Below, piece by piece: positions 43,357 through 53,194 of a stretch of DNA of 64,000 bases. Under the pieces are notes generated by a model that was not told the DNA's origin, did no database searches, and worked only from the letters and a program-made list of their open reading frames with translations. How positions within the stretch are numbered: the stretch's first letter is position 1; each line of letters begins with the position of its first letter. Position numbers and translations under genes: made by a program. This DNA is from Oceanospirillaceae bacterium (GTDB lineage Bacteria; Pseudomonadota; Gammaproteobacteria; Pseudomonadales; Balneatricaceae): contig JABGSN010000015.1 of assembly GCA_018647765.1 (NCBI GenBank), forward strand, positions 30,130-94,129. The letters are read 5' to 3'.

Positions 43357-46300
43357 ATGACTAAGCTATTCTCCTATCAAAATCGCCCGATGCACATGGG
43401 GCCTTATGCCCTCGAGAAGCTCAAATACACCAAACAACTACCCAACTATACAACCTTGCCCAGTATGGCTCCTTTGGCGTTTATTAAGCCCGCAGCACCC
43501 TTATCTATCGTCAACGCCATGGCTGAGTATCAAGCCATGATGGACGTCATTCGCGATGGTGTCGTCAAAAAGCAAGTCGCAAGCATTCCTGAATCCCCTA
43601 ATGAGCGCAGCCAGCACCTTAAATCCTTTGGCTATTTCTGCGATGCATCAATGATGGGCACCTGCGCCATTCCCGACTCAGCGTGGCTTGATCAGCCTTA
43701 TGCCAACCCAAGTGTCGACCGCCTAAGCCACGCCTTAGCCACCAAACAAATTTCTAGCCTCGCCTCTGGCATCGACGTAGTCATGGCCATGTTACGCGAA
43801 GCGATGCAGGCACCAGTTACAGACTGCCTCCACCATAGTCATGCCTTGGTATTTTTATACGAATACACCCGCGACGCCAAAACCAACGAACCTGGAACCG
43901 ACTGGTTGCAAGATGCACAGGCTCAAAGGGCCGCTCTAAGAGCCTCAGAAAGCGCCTCCGTTTTGTCGGCTTATATTCGCTCCTTGGGTTTTAGCGCACG
44001 AGCACACTCAGCTTCGGCGGCCGAAGTCGACTTACAACACTTAGCCGTAGCCGCAGGCCTTTGCAGTATTGATGGCGACACCATTAACAATCCTTACCTA
44101 GGGTCACGTTTTGGGCTTGCCGTAGTAACCACGGACCTTGAGCTTGCCTCAAACGACTATCTTCTGGCTGGGCAAACGCCTCCCCTAAGTAGCTACTTGC
44201 GGCCGTCCCATGACCGCATCCGCAAACCGGCACAAGCCTACAAACAGCGCCGCTTTGTCGATGGCGCAATGCCCTTTGAAAGCATCAAACGGGCTGATCA
44301 ACCCACCACCTACATCGATCAAGCCAACGTACAGCGCGTGCCCAAACGGGCTGATTTATTTGCCCGTTCATTATTTGGTGACATGGGCCCTAAAGTTCAA
44401 AATGCAGCGCGCAATGGTAATTATGTGCGTAAATCTGCCTCAGCTTTTGCCTTTCGCCAAGCCTTGGGGGCGTTTACTTTGTTACAGGATGGTGGCAAAG
44501 CGCCCACAGTAGACCCGAGCGTTGGCGACGCGCAACGCAACGCCGACAATATAAAGGCCACCGCCTATTGGTTAGGCTGCGATGCCGTAGGCATATCCGA
44601 CTGTCCAGATTGGGTTTATTACAGCCACAATGCGGCTGGCGAAGCCATCGTACCCTACCATAACCAAGCCATTTCCATTGTCATCGACCAAGGCCATGAA
44701 ACCATGGAAGGCGCTAGTGGTGATGATTGGATTTCTTGTGCCCAGTCTATGCGCGCCTATCTGCGCTTTTCCTTGCTCGGCGGTGTGTTGGCACAGCAAA
44801 TTCGCAACCTCGGTTACAGCGCCAACGTGCATACGGTCATGGGCTCAGAGGTGGTTCAACCGCCGCTGACCCTGCTGTCAGGATTGGGGGAAGTCAGCCG
44901 CATCGGCGAAGTCATCCTCAACCCCTTTTTAGGCCCTCGATTAAAGTCCGGCACCGTCACCACTAATATGCCCATGACCCACGACAAACCGATCGATTTT
45001 GGCTTACAAAAATTTTGTGAAAGCTGCAACAAATGCGCCCGCGAGTGCCCTTCCGGTGCCATCACTTCAGGCCCAAAACTGATGTTTAATGGCTATGAAA
45101 TATGGAAGTCCGACAGCCAAAAATGTACCACTTATCGCCTCACTACCGAAGGCGGTGCTATGTGTGGTCGTTGCATGAAAACCTGCCCATGGAATTTAGA
45201 GGGATTGTTTAAGGAATTGCCCTTCCGTTGGGCCGCAAGCCACCTACCACGCGCCGCTAAAACCCTTGCCAAACTTGATGATGTACTGGGTAATGGCAGC
45301 ATAAACCCTGTTAAAAAATGGTGGTGGGATCTGGAAATGGTCAAAGACGGCCCTTATACCATTCCCTTACACAACGTTAATACCCGCGAGTTACAGCCCA
45401 AACTTGCCGTCCAGTTCCGTGACCAGACCTTGGCCGTGTACCCTGCCAATTTGTTACCACCACCTTACCCATTCCCCTACCCTATGGACCGCGAAGCCGC
45501 CATTGAGGCCTACCAAAACATGATCACAGCAAGCGAATACCGGCGCCGTCGGGCCGCCGGCATGCCACTTGAGCATGAGTACATTAACGGCGCCATGTCT
45601 GACGCGCCGATCGTGCAAGTACGACTTAGCAAAGCTGAAGCTATCAGCGAAAAAATAATGCAGTACGAGTTTACCAGCCTCGACGGCGGGCCGTTGCCAG
45701 CAGCCACTGCCGGGGGTCATATTAATGTGCTCATCGCGCCCGAATTTTTGCGCCAATATTCTTTGTCGTCAGATCCTGATGATAACAGCCACTATCAAAT
45801 TGCGGTGCTGCGTGAAGACCAAGGCAGAGGGGGATCGGCCTTGATGCAGCGTATTTTCACCAAGGGACGAAAGGTGTTTGTGTCCAGGCCCACTAACCAC
45901 TTTCCGGTCGCTGAGGGGGCCAGTAAAAGCTATCTTATGGGCGGCGGTATTGGCATCACGCCGATGATCGCCATGGCCCACCGCCTGCATACCCTGGGCG
46001 CCGATTTTGCCCTGCATTACTGTTGTTCTCGGGCTCAAGATGCCGGCTTTGAGGCCGAACTAACGCACATGCCGTGGGCCGACAAGGTACATTTACACTA
46101 CTCTGACCAAGGTACCCGCGCCGAGTTAGCAACACTGCTGGATTACCAAGCGCACGCCCATGTGTATACCTGTGGGCCAGAAAACTTTATGCATGCCGTA
46201 CTAGACACTGCCAAAAGCAATGGCTTTGCCGAAAATCAGCGCCATATGGAATACTTTTCAGCCCCGGACATACCCGCATCCAGTAACCATGACTTTACCT

Positions 46301-46554
46301 TAAAGCTAGCTCAGAGCCAGCAAGAGTTTCACATTCCGGCCACTAAGTCGGCCACTGAGGTACTCATTGAAGCAGGGGTTAACATTGAAGTTAAATGTGC
46401 CGATGGCATTTGCGGGGTGTGCAAATGCGCCATTGTTGCAGGCCAAGTGGAGCACCGTGATTTTGTGTTATCTAATCAACAGCGCCAAACACACATGATT
46501 CTATGCCAGTCGCGTGCGGCACAGCCCGACGGAATCTTAGAGGTAGATTTATAA
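43357..46554 (+). CDS. Self-sufficient reductive dehalogenase (RdhA fused to flavin/NAD(P)H reductase and 2Fe-2S domain)
   Basis: 1065 residues. About 90-270 and 400-545 look like two copies of the cobalamin-binding, nitroreductase-like RdhA unit. Then come two 4Fe-4S motifs: C554-x2-C557-x2-C560-x3-C564-P and C590-x12-C603-x2-C606-x3-C610-P, the exact RdhA spacing. From about 750 a phthalate-dioxygenase-reductase-type module follows: flavin motif RQYSLSS (799-805), GGGIGITP (862-869), CGPENFM (939), then a plant-type 2Fe-2S domain with C1014, C1019, C1022, C1050. There is no Tat signal and no RdhB anchor gene, so it should be cytoplasmic. BhbA of Comamonas sp. 7D-2 (3,5-dibromo-4-hydroxybenzoate dehalogenase) has this design. 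NAD(P)H would reduce the cobalamin, which removes halide from an aromatic substrate. The substrate here is unknown. Confidence 0.92.
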   Translation: MTKLFSYQNRPMHMGPYALEKLKYTKQLPNYTTLPSMAPLAFIKPAAPLSIVNAMAEYQAMMDVIRDGVVKKQVASIPESPNERSQHLKSFGYFCDASMMGTCAIPDSAWLDQPYANPSVDRLSHALATKQISSLASGIDVVMAMLREAMQAPVTDCLHHSHALVFLYEYTRDAKTNEPGTDWLQDAQAQRAALRASESASVLSAYIRSLGFSARAHSASAAEVDLQHLAVAAGLCSIDGDTINNPYLGSRFGLAVVTTDLELASNDYLLAGQTPPLSSYLRPSHDRIRKPAQAYKQRRFVDGAMPFESIKRADQPTTYIDQANVQRVPKRADLFARSLFGDMGPKVQNAARNGNYVRKSASAFAFRQALGAFTLLQDGGKAPTVDPSVGDAQRNADNIKATAYWLGCDAVGISDCPDWVYYSHNAAGEAIVPYHNQAISIVIDQGHETMEGASGDDWISCAQSMRAYLRFSLLGGVLAQQIRNLGYSANVHTVMGSEVVQPPLTLLSGLGEVSRIGEVILNPFLGPRLKSGTVTTNMPMTHDKPIDFGLQKFCESCNKCARECPSGAITSGPKLMFNGYEIWKSDSQKCTTYRLTTEGGAMCGRCMKTCPWNLEGLFKELPFRWAASHLPRAAKTLAKLDDVLGNGSINPVKKWWWDLEMVKDGPYTIPLHNVNTRELQPKLAVQFRDQTLAVYPANLLPPPYPFPYPMDREAAIEAYQNMITASEYRRRRAAGMPLEHEYINGAMSDAPIVQVRLSKAEAISEKIMQYEFTSLDGGPLPAATAGGHINVLIAPEFLRQYSLSSDPDDNSHYQIAVLREDQGRGGSALMQRIFTKGRKVFVSRPTNHFPVAEGASKSYLMGGGIGITPMIAMAHRLHTLGADFALHYCCSRAQDAGFEAELTHMPWADKVHLHYSDQGTRAELATLLDYQAHAHVYTCGPENFMHAVLDTAKSNGFAENQRHMEYFSAPDIPASSNHDFTLKLAQSQQEFHIPATKSATEVLIEAGVNIEVKCADGICGVCKCAIVAGQVEHRDFVLSNQQRQTHMILCQSRAAQPDGILEVDL

Positions 46555-46561
46555 CTAGGGG

Positions 46562-47569
46562 TTATACCTCAAACTGCTCGGTAGTGACCGTAGCCTGCGC
46601 TTTTTCGCTGTAACGCTGGCCAGTCACTGTATGCTGGTTGATCAAGGCATCAAGTTCGACTGCGATCTGGCGCTCAAGAATCACCTCATTAGCGCCTATA
46701 TTTTCTTGCAAATGGTCCAAGCTCTGAGTGCCCGGTATAGCAATAATATGCTCCGACTGAGCTACCACCCAGGCCAAGGCTAACTGCGCTGGCGTACACC
46801 CCTGACGCTCAGCCAAGCGCACATACTCAGGCAGCAAGGCTAGATTGGCTGCATAGTTAGCGGGGTCAAAGCGCGGCATAGACTGACGCAAATCATCCGC
46901 AGCTAGCAACGACGTGTCATGCAACTTATTGCTCAAAAAAGCGCGCGCAAGAGGGCTGAAGGCAATGAAGGCAGCGCCAATGTCTTGGCTCGCTTGTAAC
47001 ACAGCAAGCTCCGGATTGCGTGTCCACAAGGAATACTCCGATTGAACCGCACTAATAGGGTGCTCTGCATGGGCTTTGCGCAAGTCCTCTGCACCGATTT
47101 CTGACACCCCCACGGCCCCAATTTTACCTTCGCGCTGCAAATCGCTTAAGGCGCCAATACTCTCTTCAATAGGCACCTTAAAGTCGCGCCGGTGCAGGTA
47201 GTAAAGGTCGATATGATCCGTTTGCAAGCGTTGCAAACTGGCTTCACAGGTTTGCCGTAGATGCTCTGGGCGGCCATTAACACTGGGCTGACTATCTGGG
47301 GTTTGACCAATGCCGCACTTACTGGCCAAGAAAAACTCCTGCCGCCGCTTACCAATGTGTTTGCCAATCATGGTTTCATTATGGCCATAACCGTACACCG
47401 CAGCGGTATCGAGCATGGTATAACCCAAGTCCAGTGCTGAATTCAAAAACTTGCCTGCGTCTTTGTCATTGGCTACGTTGCCGTAGCCGTGAGATAAGCT
47501 CATGCAGCCTAAGCTGACAGCTGATACCCGTTTTTGGCCCAGCTTACGCGTGTTATTTAATTCATTCAT
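46562..47569 (-). CDS. Aldo/keto reductase
   Basis: 335 residues from ATG 47569 (AAAGG upstream); the track start at 47674 adds an unrelated leader. A TIM-barrel NADPH reductase: VSAVSLGCMSLSHGYGNV, LDTAAVYGYGHNETMIGKHI (catalytic Asp/Tyr), LASKCGIG (catalytic Lys), DLYYLHRRD (catalytic His), IGAVGVSEI, and IAIPGTQSLDHLQENIGA (NADPH-binding). It resembles the AKR13/YakC-type group. It converges with the dehalogenase gene, 7 bases apart, but nothing ties the functions together. Confidence 0.92.
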   Translation of the reverse strand: MNELNNTRKLGQKRVSAVSLGCMSLSHGYGNVANDKDAGKFLNSALDLGYTMLDTAAVYGYGHNETMIGKHIGKRRQEFFLASKCGIGQTPDSQPSVNGRPEHLRQTCEASLQRLQTDHIDLYYLHRRDFKVPIEESIGALSDLQREGKIGAVGVSEIGAEDLRKAHAEHPISAVQSEYSLWTRNPELAVLQASQDIGAAFIAFSPLARAFLSNKLHDTSLLAADDLRQSMPRFDPANYAANLALLPEYVRLAERQGCTPAQLALAWVVAQSEHIIAIPGTQSLDHLQENIGANEVILERQIAVELDALINQHTVTGQRYSEKAQATVTTEQFEV

Positions 47570-47725
47570 AGGGCCTTTCGCTCTTGAGCATACATTGAAT
47601 AGAAGTTTACACTGCCTGCAATCTAAACGCACAGCCTTAACCATCCGACGGGCCATGAAAACAACACCTGACATTGCCTCTCGGCTTGCTTATAATTGCC
47701 TATTGTTTACTCATTCGGCCCCACT

Positions 47726-48355
47726 ATGTCTCACACCTCTGGTGCACTCTATATTCTTTCAGCCCCATCTGGCGCTGGCAAAACTAGCCTGGTGAAAGCA
47801 CTCCTTGCACAGGACTCACAGGTATGTGTGTCGGTGTCTCACACCACTCGCAAAATGCGCTCGGGTGAGGCCCACGGGGTGGATTATAACTTTGTTAGTC
47901 AAGACGACTTTAGCGCACTGATTGAGCGCCAACTGATGCTAGAATACGCGACAGTATTTGACAATAGCTATGGCACTTCAAAAGCTTGGGTAGAGGCTAA
48001 CTTAGCCTTAGGCCAAGACGTTATTCTAGAAATCGACTGGCAAGGACGCGATCAGGTGCTGGCCATCTTCCCCGCGGCTATTGCCATCACCATTCTGCCG
48101 CCATCCCAAGCGGCGTTGCAAGATCGCTTGCAGGGTCGTGGCACCGATTCTGACGACATTATTGCTCAACGTATGCGCGAAGCCCACAGCGAAATAAGCC
48201 ATTACCACGGCAGTCACTTTTTAGTCATTAACGACGACTTTAATGAGGCATTAACCGATTTACAGTGCATATTCAGCTGCCGACGGCTAAAAACACCCCA
48301 ACAAGCACATAAACACCACCAATTACTGGCTGATCTCTTGTCAACAGGTGGCTAA
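47726..48355 (+). CDS. gmk: Guanylate kinase
   Basis: 209 residues from ATG 47726 (MSHTSGALYILSAPSGAGKTSLV). P-loop SAPSGAGKTS; GMP-binding SHTTRKMRSGEAHGVDYNFVS and YGTSKAWVE; lid RLQGRGTDSDDIIAQRMREA. It makes GDP from GMP. The gmk-rpoZ-spoT-recG order is conserved in gammaproteobacteria and links guanine nucleotides with (p)ppGpp metabolism. Confidence 0.98.
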   Translation: MSHTSGALYILSAPSGAGKTSLVKALLAQDSQVCVSVSHTTRKMRSGEAHGVDYNFVSQDDFSALIERQLMLEYATVFDNSYGTSKAWVEANLALGQDVILEIDWQGRDQVLAIFPAAIAITILPPSQAALQDRLQGRGTDSDDIIAQRMREAHSEISHYHGSHFLVINDDFNEALTDLQCIFSCRRLKTPQQAHKHHQLLADLLSTGG

Positions 48356-48436
48356 ATTTTGTACACTAGCGCGTCTTATTTTCGGTCTTGTCAAATTATG
48401 GCCGACCCATCGTTATTGCAATATAGGTAAACCCAC

Positions 48437-48760
48437 ATGGCTCGCGTAACCGTAGAAGATTGTTTGGAAAACGTAGATAACCGCTTTGAGCTCATCATGG
48501 TCTCCTCCAAGCGTGCCCGTCAACTCGCCACCGGTGGCAAAGAAGCCCACATTGATTGGGGAAATGACAAGTGCACAGTTGTTGCTCTACGTGAAATCGC
48601 CGACGGCTTTATTAACGCCAGCATCCTTGACGAGCAAGATGAGCTGAACCAACAATTTGTTGAAACACCTGCGGATCAAGACGTGCTAGATGAAGTGACA
48701 CAAACCGTAGCTGAACCTACTGAAGAAGTGGTTCAGGGCACACCAGACATTGACGAGTAA
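48437..48760 (+). CDS. rpoZ: RNA polymerase omega subunit
   Basis: 107 residues. [36 protein letters not shown] is the complete omega signature; the C-terminal 40 residues are acidic and variable. Omega helps fold beta' and forms one ppGpp site. It is followed by a strong terminator hairpin before spoT. Confidence 0.98.
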   Translation: MARVTVEDCLENVDNRFELIMVSSKRARQLATGGKEAHIDWGNDKCTVVALREIADGFINASILDEQDELNQQFVETPADQDVLDEVTQTVAEPTEEVVQGTPDIDE

Positions 48761-48795
48761 TTTAGCGGCCTAAGTATTAGCCCTAATTAAACTTT

Positions 48796-48822
48796 AAAAA
48801 AGAGCCGAATGGCTCTTTTTTT
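48796..48822 (+). terminator. Intrinsic terminator after rpoZ
   Basis: Stem AGAGCC (48801-48806) / GGCTCT (48811-48816) with a GAAT loop, extended by A-run/T-run pairing, followed by seven T. It lies 36 bases after the rpoZ stop and could work in both directions. spoT then likely needs read-through or its own promoter. Confidence 0.85.
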
Positions 48823-48912
48823 GTTACTAAATTCAACTAATTGGCAACAAATTTACCCACTCCAGCATTTTTCCGTTACCATGGGATTAACAACCGCAAA
48901 GGATGCTCCACT

Positions 48913-51033
48913 ATGCCCACTATTGACGCCCTCGCAAAGCGTCTCGACGACTACCTTGAACCGATCCAGGTGCAAGCAGTGCGGCGGGCATACTACTATG
49001 CCGAGCAGGCCCATGACGGCCAAATGCGCAAGAGTGGCGAACCCTACGTTACACACCCCTTAGCCGTCGCCAGCATATTAGCCAGCATGCACATGGACCA
49101 CGAAAGTCTGATGGCCGCCATGCTGCATGATGTCATAGAAGATACTGAAGTCGATAAGCCCGGGGTAGAAGGCCAATTTGGCGAAGCCGTTGCCAACCTA
49201 GTGGATGGCGTCAGCAAGCTGACCCACCTAGAATTTAAAACCCGTGCCGAGAGCCAAGCCCATAACTTTCAAAAAATGGCCATTGCCATGGCGAAAGATA
49301 TTCGGGTCATTTTGGTTAAACTGGCAGACCGCTTACACAACATGCGCACTATTGGCGCCATGCGTCCAGACAGCCGTCGCCGCATTGCCAAAGAAACCAC
49401 CGATATTTATGCACCTATTGCCGGCCGCTTAGGCATGCATGATCTCAAAATTGAGCTAGAAGACTTAGCTTTCTCAGCCTACCACCCGATGCGCTACCGG
49501 CACATTCAAAAAGCCGTCACTGCAGCTCGAGGTGAGCGCAAAGCGCTTATGGAACAGGTACAGATTGCCCTAGTGGACTGTTTAGAACATGACGAACTGC
49601 CCGGTCAGGTCAGTGGGCGGCAAAAACATTTAGCTAGCATTTATAACAAGATGAAGGAGCAGCAAAAGTCCTTTCGAGAAATTATGGATGTATTTGCGTT
49701 TCGTATCGTCACTGATAAAGTCGACACCTGTTACCGTATTTTAGGCGCCGTACATCACCTTAACCTCTACCGCCCAGTGCCAGGCCGCTTTAAAGACTAT
49801 ATCGCCATTCCCAAGTCTAATGGTTATCAGTCTTTACATACCACGCTCTACCGCGCTGGATCAGGCGTACATACGCCCATCGAAATCCAAATTCGCACCC
49901 AAGAAATGGAAGACATTGCCAACCACGGGGTCGCTGAACATTGGTTCTACAAAAACACCAATAGCCGCGCCCAACGAGCTCACAACCGCGCACAACAGTG
50001 GATTCGAGAACTGGTGGAAATGCAAAAACGCTCCGGCAATGCCATGGAGTTCATCAACCATGTGAAGCACGACCTATTCCCAGATGAGGTATACGTTTTC
50101 TCGCCCAAGGGCGGTGTATTCTCATTACCCGCTGGTGCTACCCCAATCGACTTTGCCTATGCGGTGCATACCGACATTGGCAATACCTGTATTGCTTGCC
50201 GCATCAATCGCCGCTTGGCGCCCTTGAGTCAAAAGCTAGATAGCGGCGATACCATTGAAATTGTCACTACGGCCAGCGCCAAACCCAACATGAGTTGGTT
50301 AAACTTTGTCGCCACCGCCAAAGCTAGCAGCAATATTCGCCATGCCCTCAAACATCAGGCTACGGATGACGCCGTCAACTTAGGGCGACGCTTGCTGAAC
50401 CAGGAATTAGGCAGCAATGACCTGAGCCTTGACACGATTGATGCCCAGTTATTAAAACATTACGTTAGCCAACACAAGCTAGCCAGTTTAGATGCATTGC
50501 TAGCCGAGGTAGGCGCGGGCAAACGTTTGGCTTACATCGTGGCCACGGCCTTGAGCCAAGAGGCCACCGATGAAGAAGGTCAAACCAAGGCCATTGGACC
50601 CATGGAAATTCACGGCACCGAAGGCGTCATGATTAGGTATTCCCGTTGTTGCCGGCCCATTCCTGGCGACAGCATCGTCGGCCACCTCAACGCGGGGCAT
50701 GGTATTGCGGTGCACCGAACCTTCTGTAACAACATTCAAGATATCGGTCGCGACAAGGACAAAACCCTGGCCTTAGTGTGGGCCGAAACTGGCGATCGCG
50801 ACTTTGATGTGTGTTTGGAAATAGAAGTTTCAGCCAGTCGCGGCATCATTGCCAGCTTGGCCACCAGTGCCACTAAAGACGACGCTAACGTCGAAAAGAT
50901 TGACGTTAGCGAAAAGGACGCACGTTTGTCTGTGGTTAATTTAGAGATCAGTGTACATAACCGTGTGCACCTTGCGCAGGTGATTAAGTCGATGCGTAAA
51001 ATTGCCGGTGTCATTCGGCTCAACCGCACTTAG
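48913..51033 (+). CDS. spoT: Bifunctional (p)ppGpp hydrolase/synthetase SpoT
   Basis: 706 residues from ATG 48913 (AAAGGA upstream); the track ORF opens at a TTG 24 codons earlier. HD hydrolase domain: HPLAVASILASMHM and MLHDVIEDTEV (HDxxED). Synthetase domain: GRFKDYIAIPKSNGYQSLHTT carries the RxKD form typical of bifunctional enzymes, not the ExDD of RelA. Then TGS (VYVFSPKGGVFSLPAGATPIDFAYAVH), a helical region, a zinc-finger-like CCRPIPGD, and a C-terminal ACT domain. Confidence 0.97.
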   Translation: MPTIDALAKRLDDYLEPIQVQAVRRAYYYAEQAHDGQMRKSGEPYVTHPLAVASILASMHMDHESLMAAMLHDVIEDTEVDKPGVEGQFGEAVANLVDGVSKLTHLEFKTRAESQAHNFQKMAIAMAKDIRVILVKLADRLHNMRTIGAMRPDSRRRIAKETTDIYAPIAGRLGMHDLKIELEDLAFSAYHPMRYRHIQKAVTAARGERKALMEQVQIALVDCLEHDELPGQVSGRQKHLASIYNKMKEQQKSFREIMDVFAFRIVTDKVDTCYRILGAVHHLNLYRPVPGRFKDYIAIPKSNGYQSLHTTLYRAGSGVHTPIEIQIRTQEMEDIANHGVAEHWFYKNTNSRAQRAHNRAQQWIRELVEMQKRSGNAMEFINHVKHDLFPDEVYVFSPKGGVFSLPAGATPIDFAYAVHTDIGNTCIACRINRRLAPLSQKLDSGDTIEIVTTASAKPNMSWLNFVATAKASSNIRHALKHQATDDAVNLGRRLLNQELGSNDLSLDTIDAQLLKHYVSQHKLASLDALLAEVGAGKRLAYIVATALSQEATDEEGQTKAIGPMEIHGTEGVMIRYSRCCRPIPGDSIVGHLNAGHGIAVHRTFCNNIQDIGRDKDKTLALVWAETGDRDFDVCLEIEVSASRGIIASLATSATKDDANVEKIDVSEKDARLSVVNLEISVHNRVHLAQVIKSMRKIAGVIRLNRT

Positions 51034-51044
51034 CTCGGTGCAGT

Positions 51045-53102
51045 ATGAACCTCACACAACTCAATGGTGTTGGCCCAACCCTAGCCGCCAAATTAGCTAA
51101 GCTAGGCTTACACCAAGTTGAAGACCTGCTGTTTCACTTGCCATTGCGCTATCAAGACCGTACTCGCGTAACACCGTTACACGCACTCACCCCACGCTCA
51201 CAATATTTGGTTGATGGCCAGATTACAAGCACTTCCTTGCAGCGTGGGCGGCGTGTCAGCTTACGTGTATCCATTAGCCAAAACGGAGCGCACTTAGGCT
51301 TGCGATTTATGCATTTTCACGCCAATCAAGCCAAAAGTTTCACTGCAGGCCGCAATATACGTTGCTTTGGTGAAGTCCGCCCAGGCCCACAGGGTTTAGA
51401 GATGGTGCACCCAGAATATCAGTTATTTGACGATGCCCCGCCGCCACTCGCCGATCAGCTCACGCCTATTTACCCCACCACTGAAGGCATTAGTGTGGTG
51501 CGTATTGGCCAACTCATTGATCTAGCTTGGCAACAGCTTGAACACCAGCACCTACATATAGAAGAGCTGCTTCCGAAACAACTGATCAAGCAATATCAAC
51601 TGCCTAGCCTGCAGAGCAGCCTGCAACAATTGCACTACCCCAAAGTTGGCGTAGACCTGCAACAACTCGAAAGCCAGGTTACGCCCGCTAAGTTGAGACT
51701 GATCTTAGAAGAGCTCATCGCCCACCAGCTCACCCTAAGTCGCGCCAAACGGCAAACCCAAAGCTTGCCGGCGCCGGCGTTAGCGACAGTACAAAACTTA
51801 GAGCAGCAATTTATGCAACAATTGCCGTTTAGCCTTACGGCGGCACAACAGCGAGTATGGTCGGAAATCATGACTGACTTAAGCCAAACCCTACCTATGG
51901 TGAGAATGGTTCAGGGTGACGTGGGTTCAGGCAAAACCGTGGTAGCCGCCCTAGCCGCGTGCCGCGCGGTAGACAATGGCTGCCAAGTTGCCGTACTCGC
52001 GCCCACAGAAATCTTGGCCGAGCAACACCTGCACAACTTTAAACACTGGCTCGAGCCCTTAGGCGTGGCAGTGGTATGGCTCACGGGCAAACAAAAAACC
52101 AAACCCAAGCGGGACGCGTTAGCAGCGATCGCCAGCGGCGCCGCTCAGGTGATCATAGGTACTCATGCTCTGTTCCAAGACAGTGTGAACTATCAACACC
52201 TAGGCCTTGCCGTGATAGATGAGCAGCATCGTTTCGGCGTGGCACAAAGGCATAGTTTAGTAGGTAAGGCCCCACCGAACTGTGGTTTACACCAGTTGGT
52301 GATGACCGCCACACCCATTCCACGCACCTTGGCCATGAGCGCCTATGGCGACCTTGATCATTCGGTGATTGATGAACTCCCGCCTGGCCGCAAACCTATT
52401 AACAGCGTATTGCTCAACAATGTGCGGCGAGCCAATGTGATCGAACGCGTGCATCAAGCCTGCGCCAATGGTCAACAGGCGTATTGGATCTGCCCGCTAA
52501 TCGAAACTTCGGAGGTACTGCAGTGCGAAGCGGCGGAAGACACCGCTTTGTTGCTTGGGCAACAATTACAAGGGGTAAATGTAGGTCTAGTTCATGGTCG
52601 CTTGGCGGCGGCGGACAAAGCCCAGGTGATGGCACAATTTAAAGTCGGTGAAATTCAGCTACTGGTCGCCACTACGGTCATAGAAGTGGGTGTAGACGTA
52701 CCTAATGCCAACCTCATGGTCATCGACAATGCCGAACGCCTAGGACTCGCTCAGTTACACCAACTGCGAGGTCGTGTAGGGCGAGGACAGGCTCAAAGTC
52801 ATTGCCTATTTATGTATCAGGCGCCGCTATCACGCATGGGACGTGAACGGTTGGACATATTGCGCCAATCCAACGACGGTTTTGTCATTGCCGAAAAAGA
52901 TCTGCAGCTTCGCGGCCCAGGCGAAGTACTAGGCACCCGTCAAGCCGGCGCCATCGGATTACGTGTGGCTGACTTAATACGCGACGCTCATCTATTACCA
53001 CAGGTAAAAAGCATGACGTCGACATATGCATCCCATCCTGCCAAAACAGATCAGTTAATCGCACGATGGGTCGGTGATAACCAAATATTTTCCAAGGTGT
53101 AG
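51045..53102 (+). CDS. recG: ATP-dependent DNA helicase RecG
   Basis: 685 residues. It remodels stalled replication forks and Holliday junctions. The N-terminal wedge/OB domain (GVGPTLAAKLAKLGLHQVEDLLFHLPLRYQDRT) is followed by superfamily 2 motifs: I MVQGDVGSGKTVVAALAA, II VIDEQHRFGVAQR, III VMTATPIPRTLAM, V ATTVIEVGVDVPNANLMV, VI QLHQLRGRVGRG. It follows spoT by 11 bases. Confidence 0.98.
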   Translation: MNLTQLNGVGPTLAAKLAKLGLHQVEDLLFHLPLRYQDRTRVTPLHALTPRSQYLVDGQITSTSLQRGRRVSLRVSISQNGAHLGLRFMHFHANQAKSFTAGRNIRCFGEVRPGPQGLEMVHPEYQLFDDAPPPLADQLTPIYPTTEGISVVRIGQLIDLAWQQLEHQHLHIEELLPKQLIKQYQLPSLQSSLQQLHYPKVGVDLQQLESQVTPAKLRLILEELIAHQLTLSRAKRQTQSLPAPALATVQNLEQQFMQQLPFSLTAAQQRVWSEIMTDLSQTLPMVRMVQGDVGSGKTVVAALAACRAVDNGCQVAVLAPTEILAEQHLHNFKHWLEPLGVAVVWLTGKQKTKPKRDALAAIASGAAQVIIGTHALFQDSVNYQHLGLAVIDEQHRFGVAQRHSLVGKAPPNCGLHQLVMTATPIPRTLAMSAYGDLDHSVIDELPPGRKPINSVLLNNVRRANVIERVHQACANGQQAYWICPLIETSEVLQCEAAEDTALLLGQQLQGVNVGLVHGRLAAADKAQVMAQFKVGEIQLLVATTVIEVGVDVPNANLMVIDNAERLGLAQLHQLRGRVGRGQAQSHCLFMYQAPLSRMGRERLDILRQSNDGFVIAEKDLQLRGPGEVLGTRQAGAIGLRVADLIRDAHLLPQVKSMTSTYASHPAKTDQLIARWVGDNQIFSKV

Positions 53103-53194
53103 GCTGCTAAAGAGAGAAATATACTATTATAGGAAATATTTTCCACAATTATCATCTTTTTTGAACTAAAGTCAGGATGTTTAATTAGATTTTC

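Noticed and set aside
43357-46554. Reading the large Fe-S protein as epoxyqueuosine reductase QueG
   Set aside because: QueG is about 370 residues with no fused reductase, and the CX12CX2CX3CP spacing, the duplicated N-terminal unit and the reductase module point to the BhbA-type dehalogenases.
46562-47569. Aldo/keto reductase as part of the dehalogenase operon
   Set aside because: It is on the opposite strand and tail to tail; no shared promoter or functional evidence.
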